From: Ferruginibacter sp. | GTDB taxonomy: Bacteria; Bacteroidota; Bacteroidia; Chitinophagales; Chitinophagaceae | Assembly: GCA_018057635.1 (NCBI GenBank) | Contig: JAGPDJ010000164.1 | Location: 1-6,173 of the forward strand | Reading direction: 5' to 3' | Length of the DNA stretch: 6,173 bases | Part shown: positions 1-4,828 of the stretch, in pieces | Position numbering within the stretch: position 1 is the stretch's first letter | Layout of the letters: every line of letters starts with the position of its first letter | The notes under the pieces: generated by a model | What the model saw: the letters and a program-made list of their open reading frames with translations, nothing else | What the model was told of the DNA's origin: nothing | Database searches by the model: none | Program-made: the position numbers and the translations under genes

Positions 1-659
1 GAAAAGACAGGCCCAGGGTTGCGATAGGCTCAAAACTAGTGGCTAATATGCTGGTTGCTGCCGGGGCAGACAGGGTTGTAACCATGGATCTTCACGCCCC
101 GCAAATACAGGGTTATTTTGATATACCTGTAGATCACCTGGATTCTTCAGCTATTTTCATCCCGTATATTGAAAGCCTCCGCCTGGATAATCTCACATTT
201 GCAGCACCGGATGTGGGAAGTGCAAACAGGATCAGGGAAATAGCCACCTATTTTGAATGTGAAATGGTTATTTGTGATAAGCACCGCAAAAGGGCCAATG
301 AAATTGCCAGCATGGTTTTGATAGGTGATGTTTCAGACAGGGATGTTATTTTGATTGATGACATCTGCGATACTGGAGGAACCCTGGCTAAAAGTGCCGC
401 TCTGATGAAAGAAAAAGGCGCAAGAAGCGTAAGAGCATTGTGTACACACCCCGTTTTAAGCGGAAACGCTTATAAAAACATTGAAAACAGCGTGTTGGAA
501 GAATTGGTTGTTTGTGATACAATTCCCGTAAAACCGGGCTGTAATAAAATTAAAGTAGTTTCTACTGATGAATTATTTGCTGTGGCCATCCGCAACGCTT
601 ACGAAAACAAGAGTATCAACAGTTTGTTTATCAGGGGAAGGGTGAAAAATGGTAAATAG
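1..659 (+). CDS. prs: Ribose-phosphate pyrophosphokinase (PRPP synthetase), 5'-truncated
   Basis: This enzyme transfers pyrophosphate from ATP to ribose 5-phosphate to give PRPP, the precursor of purines, pyrimidines, NAD, histidine and tryptophan; it is cytoplasmic. The reading frame is open from base 3, so the gene starts before the window. About 218 codons are present, and roughly 95-100 N-terminal residues of a protein usually near 310 are missing. Family landmarks seen are KDRPRVAIGSKLVANML at the left edge, the catalytic/metal site DLHAPQIQGYFDIPVDHL (from about base 87, His codon 93-95), the DKHRKRAN segment, and the PRPP-binding loop VILIDDICDTGGT (bases 345-383). THPVLSG and VVCDTIPV near the end also fit class I PRPP synthetases. 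The GTG at base 39 is internal, because conserved residues lie before it. The stop is TAG at 657-659, and no intrinsic terminator of the usual kind follows; a repeat array starts two bases later. Identity is very secure. Confidence 0.97.
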   Translation, partial: KDRPRVAIGSKLVANMLVAAGADRVVTMDLHAPQIQGYFDIPVDHLDSSAIFIPYIESLRLDNLTFAAPDVGSANRIREIATYFECEMVICDKHRKRANEIASMVLIGDVSDRDVILIDDICDTGGTLAKSAALMKEKGARSVRALCTHPVLSGNAYKNIENSVLEELVVCDTIPVKPGCNKIKVVSTDELFAVAIRNAYENKSINSLFIRGRVKNGK

Positions 660-660
660 G

Positions 661-709
661 GTTTGAAGTTTGAAGTTTGAAGTTTGAAGTTTGAAGTTTG
701 AAGTTTGAT
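661..709 (+). repeat. Tandem array of seven 7-bp units (GTTTGAA)
   Basis: Six perfect copies of GTTTGAA are followed by a seventh ending in T (GTTTGAT), starting two bases after the prs stop codon. Because 7 is not a multiple of 3 and each unit contains TGA, the plus strand meets a stop in all three frames within about 21 bases; the opposite strand of the array has none. There are no spacers between units, so it is a simple microsatellite-like array. Its role, if any, is unknown; see the inverted partner at 749-776. Confidence 0.95.
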
Positions 710-748
710 AATCAGTTACTTAGCAAGTTAAATAAATAAATCTGTAAC

Positions 749-776
749 ATCAAATTTCAAACATGAAACATCGAAC
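749..776 (-). repeat. Degenerate inverted copy of the 7-bp array
   Basis: Read on the minus strand, these 28 bases divide into four 7-mers: GTTCGAT, GTTTCAT, one exact GTTTGAA, and ATTTGAT. Compared with bases 682-709 of the direct array, 23 of 28 positions match. Two more become G-U pairs in RNA, so a transcript could form an imperfect 28-bp stem with a 39-nt loop (710-748). The arm ends 8 bp before the proposed rplY -7 element and so covers the region where a -33 element would lie. The pattern is directly visible; function is inference. Confidence 0.75.
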
Positions 777-784
777 AATTTCCC

Positions 785-792
785 TACCTTTG
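785..792 (+). promoter_or_regulatory. Probable rplY promoter, -7 element TACCTTTG
   Basis: TACCTTTG matches the Bacteroidota -7 consensus TAnnTTTG at every fixed base and ends 25 nt before the rplY ATG. I find no TTTG/TTG at the expected -33 position, which is taken up by the inverted repeat arm. The transcript would have a short A-rich leader (runs of A at about 803-815), typical of initiation without a Shine-Dalgarno site in this phylum. Confidence 0.6.
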
Positions 793-817
793 CGCCTCAT
801 TTAAAAAATAAAAAACA

Positions 818-1468
818 ATGAAATCAATTACAATCGAAGGTCAACTGAGGACCGAAAGCGGAAAAAAAGCCACCCGCCAACTTCGCTCTCAGCAACTTGT
901 GCCAGGTGTAATTTACGGTGGTAAAACAGAGATCAATTTTTCTGCGCCAGCATCTTCTTTTAAAGGGATCGTTTACACACCTGAATTTATGCTCGCAGAT
1001 GTAACTGTTGACGGAAATTCTTATCGCTGCATTTTAAAAGACATCCAGTTCAATAAAGTAACAGATGCACTTACACATGTTGATTTTTTAGAACTGGTTG
1101 AAGATAAAAAAGTGATAGCCAACCTTCCACTGAAATATGTAGGAACTCCTGCCGGTGTTAAAGCAGGTGGTAAACTGGTTACCAAAATGAAATCTATAAA
1201 AGTTAAAACGCTTCCAAAATATCTTAAGGAGTTTATTGAAGTTGATATCAACAACCTTGCACTTAATGAAAATTTAAGGGTTCAGGATGTAGTTGCTACC
1301 AATATGGAAGTATTAAATTCACCAAAAATTCCTATTGCATCTGTAACAATGACTCGTCAGTTGAAACAGGAAGAAGCCGCTGCTCCTAAAGCTGCCGCCC
1401 CTGCTGCTAAAGCTGCTGCACCTGCTGCCAAAGCCGCTGCGCCTGCTGCACCTGCTGCCAAAAAATAA
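818..1468 (+). CDS. rplY: 50S ribosomal protein L25 / general stress protein CTC
   Basis: L25 of the CTC/TL5 type binds 5S rRNA in the large ribosomal subunit. The 216-residue product has the two-domain layout of the long form. The N-terminal 5S-binding domain (about residues 1-90) contains GQLRTESGKKATRQLRSQQ, LVPGVIYGG and VDFLEL; the C-terminal beta domain (about 95-180) contains PLKYVGTPAGVKAGG, EVDINNLALNENLRVQD and the closing PIASVTM. Residues 187-216 form a low-complexity Ala/Pro/Lys tail that is probably disordered. The ATG at 818 follows an A-rich leader and opens directly into the conserved MKSITIEGQLR start. It follows prs by 158 bp, a neighbourhood I recall as common in Bacteroidota, but it appears to have its own promoter and ends in a terminator. 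No pth gene (peptidyl-tRNA hydrolase), often found after L25, follows here. Identification is secure. Confidence 0.96.
   Translation: MKSITIEGQLRTESGKKATRQLRSQQLVPGVIYGGKTEINFSAPASSFKGIVYTPEFMLADVTVDGNSYRCILKDIQFNKVTDALTHVDFLELVEDKKVIANLPLKYVGTPAGVKAGGKLVTKMKSIKVKTLPKYLKEFIEVDINNLALNENLRVQDVVATNMEVLNSPKIPIASVTMTRQLKQEEAAAPKAAAPAAKAAAPAAKAAAPAAPAAKK
1391..1432 (+). repeat. In-gene 21-bp tandem repeat encoding AAAPAAK
   Basis: Two full 21-bp units (1391-1411 and 1412-1432) each encode the heptapeptide AAAPAAK. They are flanked by partial copies: AAAPK before, and AAAPAAPAAKK after, up to the stop. The units differ at several third codon positions, so the peptide is better conserved than the DNA. 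They form the basic, Ala/Pro-rich tail of L25, a plausible site of length variation between strains. Confidence 0.85.
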
Positions 1469-1490
1469 GCAACATTTTACAACATAATTA

Positions 1491-1517
1491 AAGCCCTTTC
1501 TTATGAAAGGGCTTTTT
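1491..1517 (+). terminator. Intrinsic terminator of rplY
   Basis: A perfect 10-bp stem, AAGCCCTTTC (1491-1500) with GAAAGGGCTT (1505-1514), closes a TTAT loop and runs into a T tract (1513-1517). It begins 22 bases after the rplY stop and separates rplY from yidC. The A/T-rich base could give some activity in reverse as well. Confidence 0.9.
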
Positions 1518-1546
1518 AATGCATCATGGTATTATTCCATTCACTA

Positions 1547-1582
1547 TAATCCGTGTAATTCGCTTAATTCGTGTAATTCATG
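1547..1582 (+). repeat. Four-unit 9-bp tandem repeat (consensus TAATTCGTG)
   Basis: Four consecutive 9-mers read TAATCCGTG, TAATTCGCT, TAATTCGTG (exact consensus) and TAATTCATG. The array lies between the rplY terminator and the proposed yidC -7 element, ending 22 bp before that element. Similar TAATTCGTG-like strings occur as I recall in intergenic DNA of several Bacteroidota, but I could not check this. Function unknown. Confidence 0.8.
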
Positions 1583-1604
1583 TTTTTAGTGATATTAAAC
1601 TGAT

Positions 1605-1612
1605 TACCTTTG
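1605..1612 (+). promoter_or_regulatory. Probable yidC promoter, -7 element TACCTTTG
   Basis: A second exact TACCTTTG, identical to the one before rplY, ends 19 nt before the ATG at 1632 (25 nt before the alternative ATG at 1638). A T-rich stretch at 1583-1587 is near where a -33 TTTG would be, but it is not a good match. Placement just after the rplY terminator supports an independent yidC transcript. Confidence 0.6.
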
Positions 1613-1631
1613 CCATCCAAAAATATATGAT

Positions 1632-3470
1632 ATGGGAATGGACAGAAATACGGTGATTGGGTTTGTGCTGATAGGAGCGTTACTGATTGCTATGTTTGTA
1701 ATAAACAGCAAAAGCAGACTGGCTTATGAAGGTGAACAAAAAAGGATCGGTGATTCTATCGCCGCAACCAAACCTAAAGTAGATTCCGTTGCCGTTAAAA
1801 AAGATATTGTGCTGGCAGATTCTCAGCGCATATTAGCACAACCGGCCGCATTCAATAATAACCAGTTACAAGCCCAGTTAACAACTGTTGAAAATGAAGT
1901 ATTAAAAATAACTTTTTCCAGTAAAGGTGCACAACCTTCACGCGTTGAACTTAAAAAATATAAAAAACTAACCGGCGAACCTGTTGTATTACAAACCGGT
2001 AATTACAATAAACTTTCATACCGGGTAAACGCAGAAGCAAACCGTACGGCAGAAACAGAAAATATTATTTTCTCTCCTGCAGTAATTACAGATAATTCAG
2101 ATAAAAGCAAAACGGTTTCATTTACTGCCGCTGATTCAACAGGCAGGGAGATAACGCATCAATACATAATCAGACCGGATGATTACCTGGTTGATCTCAA
2201 TATCAGCTTAAAGGGTGCAGACAGGTTATTTTCACAAAACACCATGGGTCTTTTGTGGCAAACAGAAACCGAGCAGGTTGAAAAAGATTTTGCTTATGAA
2301 CAAACCCAAACGCATATATGCTATTTAAAAAATGGCAGTTACGATTTTGAATATATTGGAACTGGTGATGAAATGGAATTCTCTAAACCTGTTGACTGGT
2401 TAAGTGTAAAACAACAGTTCTTTGCAACGGCATTACTGGCAAAAAATAAATTTTCCAGTGCCGGAATAAACTGGACAGTTCCTAAAGACACATCAGGCCA
2501 CTACATTGCAAGGTCTGTTGCAAATGCAAAAATAAAATTGGCAGCCTCCGGAACAGATATGGTTCCATTACAATTCTATTATGGTCCCAGTGATTACAAT
2601 ATCCTGAAAAAATATAACAACAGCATGGAGGAAATGGTTCCTTATGGCAGCGGTGTTTTCGCATTTGTAAAATACATAAACCGCTATTTCCTGCTTCCTG
2701 TTTTCGATTTCCTTCAGAAATATGTAGCCAGCATGGGTATAGTTATCTTATTGCTCACATTGTTGATCAGGCTCATCACTTCTCCTATATTATATAAAAG
2801 TTACCTGAGCGGGGCAAAAATGAAAGTATTGAAACCTGAAGTTGATGCCCTTAAAGCCAAGTTTAAGGACGATCAGCAGGCGTTCGGCATGGAACAGATG
2901 AAACTATGGCGTTCGGCTGGTGTAAATCCACTGGGTGGCTGTTTACCAGCATTGTTGCAGATACCAATATTCATGTCATTGTATTATTTCTTCCAGTCTA
3001 ATATTGACCTTAGGGGAAAGAATTTTTTATGGGCAAAAGACCTTGCTGCATATGATTCAATTGCCAACCTGCCTTTTGACATTCCATTTTATGGAGACCA
3101 TGTTAGTTTATTCACTTTAACAGCCGTAATTACCAGTTTGATCATATCTGTTTACAGTATGAGTACCATGCAGGATAACAGTAACCCGCTCATGAAATAT
3201 ATGCCATATATATTCCCGGTGTTGTTGCTTGGCGTTTTTAATAAGCTTCCGGCGGCATTAACCTGGTATTATACTGTTTCCAATACCATCACATTGATAC
3301 TACAAATAGTTATTCAGAAATATATTATTGATCATGATAAAATACTGGTTCAGATAAAGGAAAATATGAAGAAGCCGGTTAAGAAATCCAAATTGCAGGA
3401 ACGTATGGCGGCCATGCAGGAAAGCCAGAAAAAATTACAGGAAATGAAGTCTAAAACCAACAAGAAATAA
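1632..3470 (+). CDS. yidC: Membrane protein insertase YidC (Oxa1/Alb3 family)
   Basis: YidC inserts and folds inner-membrane proteins, alone or with SecYEG. The 612-residue product has the Gram-negative layout: an N-terminal membrane anchor (about residues 5-25), a large periplasmic beta domain (about 60-340), and the conserved insertase core (about 350-566). In the core, LLTLLIRLITSPI carries the groove arginine (R380, corresponding to the essential arginine of the hydrophilic groove). A charged cytoplasmic hairpin, AKMKVLKPEVDALKAKF, follows, then NPLGGCLPALLQIPIF (432-447), a helix near 490-512, and MKYMPYIFPVLLLGVF with WYYTVSN near the end. Residues 567-612 form a tail with 13 lysines, likely to contact the ribosome. 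The start at 1632 gives MGMDRNTVIGF; the ATG at 1638 (MDRNTVIGF) is an equally plausible start. It is a single gene, bounded by terminators on both sides, without the rnpA/rpmH neighbours typical of other phyla. Very secure identification. Confidence 0.97.
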   Translation: MGMDRNTVIGFVLIGALLIAMFVINSKSRLAYEGEQKRIGDSIAATKPKVDSVAVKKDIVLADSQRILAQPAAFNNNQLQAQLTTVENEVLKITFSSKGAQPSRVELKKYKKLTGEPVVLQTGNYNKLSYRVNAEANRTAETENIIFSPAVITDNSDKSKTVSFTAADSTGREITHQYIIRPDDYLVDLNISLKGADRLFSQNTMGLLWQTETEQVEKDFAYEQTQTHICYLKNGSYDFEYIGTGDEMEFSKPVDWLSVKQQFFATALLAKNKFSSAGINWTVPKDTSGHYIARSVANAKIKLAASGTDMVPLQFYYGPSDYNILKKYNNSMEEMVPYGSGVFAFVKYINRYFLLPVFDFLQKYVASMGIVILLLTLLIRLITSPILYKSYLSGAKMKVLKPEVDALKAKFKDDQQAFGMEQMKLWRSAGVNPLGGCLPALLQIPIFMSLYYFFQSNIDLRGKNFLWAKDLAAYDSIANLPFDIPFYGDHVSLFTLTAVITSLIISVYSMSTMQDNSNPLMKYMPYIFPVLLLGVFNKLPAALTWYYTVSNTITLILQIVIQKYIIDHDKILVQIKENMKKPVKKSKLQERMAAMQESQKKLQEMKSKTNKK

Positions 3471-3491
3471 AATAAATCGTTAATGTTTTAT

Positions 3492-3525
3492 AAAAGCCTG
3501 CACATTTCAAGTGCAGGCTTTTTTT
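3492..3525 (+). terminator. Intrinsic terminator of yidC
   Basis: A perfect 12-bp stem, AAAAGCCTGCAC (3492-3503) with GTGCAGGCTTTT (3511-3522), closes a 7-nt loop and is followed by a T tract through 3525. It starts 21 bases after the yidC stop. The A run on the left arm means it could also act in reverse. Confidence 0.93.
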
Positions 3526-3562
3526 GTATGATAAATCATTCATTTTTGGCACGTGTTTATAT

Positions 3563-3570
3563 TACCTTTA
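3563..3570 (+). promoter_or_regulatory. Possible promoter of the GLPGLI-like gene, TACCTTTA
   Basis: TACCTTTA differs from TAnnTTTG only at the last base and ends 23 nt before the ATG at 3594, the same spacing as at the neighbouring genes. A TTTG at 3545-3548 lies upstream, but with a gap of only 14 bp, shorter than the usual -33/-7 spacing. The preceding yidC terminator makes a separate promoter likely. Confidence 0.45.
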
Positions 3571-3593
3571 ATAAATAAATACACAAATTAAAA

Positions 3594-4262
3594 ATGAACA
3601 AGTTGAAAATTATCTTCCTCGCAATAATAACAGGATCTGTTTTTTTAAGTAATTCATTAGCACAAAAAGAAGTAAATGATGCAACGATCAGTTATAAAAT
3701 TTCCATCGTATCACTGAATGATAAAAATGCTATTTCAAAACCCCTTGATGGAGCTACACTAAACCTTTATATCACAAAATCGGAAAGCAGGAGTGATATG
3801 GTAAATACATTGGGAAAAGAATCTAACCTGTTTGATGCTAAAACAGGTAACGGTGTTATATTAAAAGAATACAGCGGGCAGAAATTAATGATTAAATTAA
3901 CCAGGGAAAACTGGATGCAAAAAAATCAGTATTTCCGGAATATGAAATTCAATATAGATAATACAGAAATCAGGATAGGTGGTTATGCTTGTAAGAAAGC
4001 AACAGCTAAAACAGATGAAGGAAAAGAGTTTGTTGTTTATTTTATGTCTGATGTAAAACTGGCCAATAAAGATTACAATAATTCTTTCGCACAATTGCCC
4101 GGTATACCGGTTCAATATGAATGGGAATCCGGAAAGTTGAAATTTACTTATACTTTATCAGGCATTAATTATGAAAATATCCCTGCAAATAAATTTGATA
4201 TTCCTAAATCAGGTTTCAGGGTTATGACTTATGATGAAAGCCAGCAATTGAAAAAAGGATAA
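3594..4262 (+). CDS. Exported GLPGLI/DUF4412-like protein of unknown function
   Basis: The product is a 222-residue protein with a clear signal peptide: a Lys-containing start (MNKLK), a hydrophobic core (IIFLAIITGSVFL) and a probable signal peptidase I site after SNSLA (about residue 23, before QKE). It has no lipobox cysteine, so it is expected to be soluble in the periplasm or outside the cell. The mature part is beta-rich. Features resembling the Bacteroidota GLPGLI/DUF4412 type are an early YKISIVSL strand, a TRENWMQKNQY region, GGYACKKATAKTDEGKEFVVYF and then QLPGIPVQYEWESG (from residue 167), in which LPGIP is placed like the GLPGLI motif. The family assignment is from pattern memory and is moderate; the biochemical role of these families is not known to me. 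The gene appears monocistronic, between the yidC terminator and a shared convergent terminator. Base composition matches its neighbours. Confidence 0.85.
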   Translation: MNKLKIIFLAIITGSVFLSNSLAQKEVNDATISYKISIVSLNDKNAISKPLDGATLNLYITKSESRSDMVNTLGKESNLFDAKTGNGVILKEYSGQKLMIKLTRENWMQKNQYFRNMKFNIDNTEIRIGGYACKKATAKTDEGKEFVVYFMSDVKLANKDYNNSFAQLPGIPVQYEWESGKLKFTYTLSGINYENIPANKFDIPKSGFRVMTYDESQQLKKG

Positions 4263-4283
4263 AATAAATTATAGTTGAGGCAT

Positions 4284-4312
4284 AAAAAAAATCCGCATGT
4301 AGCGGATTTTTT
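4284..4312. terminator. Shared bidirectional terminator between convergent genes
   Basis: An 11-bp perfect stem, AAAAAATCCGC (4286-4296) with GCGGATTTTTT (4302-4312), closes the loop ATGTA. The A run on the left (4284-4291) and the T run on the right (4307-4312) give a U tract in both directions. It lies 21 bases past the plus-strand stop at 4262. The minus-strand stop codon (4311-4313) sits inside the outer stem, so the hairpin starts within the last codon of that gene. Confidence 0.9.
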
Positions 4313-4664
4313 AATATGTTTTGATGATGAGTTTAAGCCCGGTATATCCCTGCTTTATTTCAGGGACAATGATTTTTTGTTTATAAGGAATTATATAAAT
4401 ACTGTTTCCTTTTTGATAAGTGACAATTTCTTTGGATATCAATGAATTGTTTTGTTGTTGGGTATTGGTTAACAAACTCCCTTTATATTTCAGACCAGCT
4501 TTTAAATTAAAGGAAATTGAATTTCTGAGAGAATTGTTATTGGTATTAATATTCAGGACAACCTTGTTTTTTGATTTCTTACCGGCGCCTCTGTCAGCAA
4601 ATGACACAAACATGGCACCTGTGAGAATACTCAATAGTAGTATTTTTCTGGTTATGTTAGTCAT
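4311..4664 (-). CDS. Small exported protein of unknown function (117 aa)
   Basis: I do not recognise a named family. The first 23 residues are a good signal peptide: MTNITRK, then a hydrophobic core (ILLLSILTGAMFV) and a likely cleavage site after VSFA, before DRGAGKKSKNK. The mature part, about 94 residues, starts with a basic stretch (GAGKKSKNK). Next comes an Asn/Ser-rich region with alternating beta-like segments (VVLNINTNNNSLRNSISFNL), a KYKGSLL segment, and a closing IYIIPYKQKIIVP and GLKLIIKTY. No cysteine is present and no lipobox. A TATATTTG element upstream, a signal peptide in the right place and a shared terminator at the stop support this strand over the overlapping plus-strand frame at 4420-4677. 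Together with the convergent gene it makes a pair of small exported proteins, but nothing shows that they work together. Confidence 0.78.
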   Translation of the reverse strand: MTNITRKILLLSILTGAMFVSFADRGAGKKSKNKVVLNINTNNNSLRNSISFNLKAGLKYKGSLLTNTQQQNNSLISKEIVTYQKGNSIYIIPYKQKIIVPEIKQGYTGLKLIIKTY

Positions 4665-4683
4665 TTGTAAATTTTAATTAAAA

Positions 4684-4691
4684 CAAATATA
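4684..4691 (-). promoter_or_regulatory. Probable promoter of the 117-aa gene, -7 element TATATTTG
   Basis: On the minus strand these bases read TATATTTG, an exact match to TAnnTTTG, 19 nt before the ATG (4664). There is no TTTG/TTG at the expected -33 spacing; the nearest minus-strand TTTG (4727-4724) is about 32 bp away, too far. The leader is short and A/T-rich. Confidence 0.55.
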
Positions 4692-4767
4692 TTAATATTA
4701 ATCCATTATTTACTACCGTTCATCAAACATTTTTTTAAAAGTTAAATAAGGCCTTGATTTTAGCATT

Positions 4768-4812
4768 TTTTCGAAAATATTCTTGTTTTTGATCAAATAT
4801 TGATTAATTTAC
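4768..4812 (+). promoter_or_regulatory. Divergent intergenic region with palindromes; possible control site of the TPR gene
   Basis: The 164-bp gap between the divergent genes (4665-4828) is very AT-rich. It holds two perfect 10-bp palindromes, TTTTCGAAAA (4768-4777) and TTTGATCAAA (4788-4797). The second starts two 11-bp near-repeats, TTGATCAAATA (4789-4799) and TTGATTAATTT (4800-4810; 8 of 11 match), one helical turn apart. A weak -7-like TAATTTAC (4805-4812) with a TTG 19 bp upstream (4783-4785) could start the TPR transcript. A protein-binding site overlapping that promoter is possible but unproven, and AT-rich DNA yields such palindromes by chance. Confidence 0.3.
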
Positions 4813-4828
4813 AATAACCGATAAGCCC

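Noticed and set aside
39..659. GTG at 39 as the true start of prs
   Set aside because: Conserved PRPP synthetase residues (KDRPRVAIGSKL) are encoded in the same frame before it, so the gene is cut by the window edge rather than starting here.
661..709. Repeat array as a possible CRISPR
   Set aside because: Units are 7 bp and directly adjacent, with no spacers, and no cas gene is present.
660..817. A small gene (for example pth or an RNA) in the prs-rplY gap
   Set aside because: The gap is 158 bp of repeats and A/T-rich leader with no coding frame of note; peptidyl-tRNA hydrolase would need about 550 bp. No tRNA-like fold was seen.
1021..1254. Minus-strand open frame inside rplY
   Set aside because: It lies wholly within a secure L25 gene, has no family features and no promoter-like element.
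2482..3120. Short frames inside yidC (minus 2482-2664, plus 2935-3120)
   Set aside because: Both are in alternative frames of a well-conserved insertase gene; the translations have unlikely composition and no independent signals.
3897..4115. Minus-strand frame inside the GLPGLI-like gene
   Set aside because: The plus-strand gene has a signal peptide, correctly placed promoter-like element and terminator; the reverse frame has none.
4420..4677. Plus-strand 85-codon frame overlapping the 117-aa gene
   Set aside because: It has no promoter-like element or terminator, and the opposite strand carries a full signal peptide, TATATTTG element and shared terminator.
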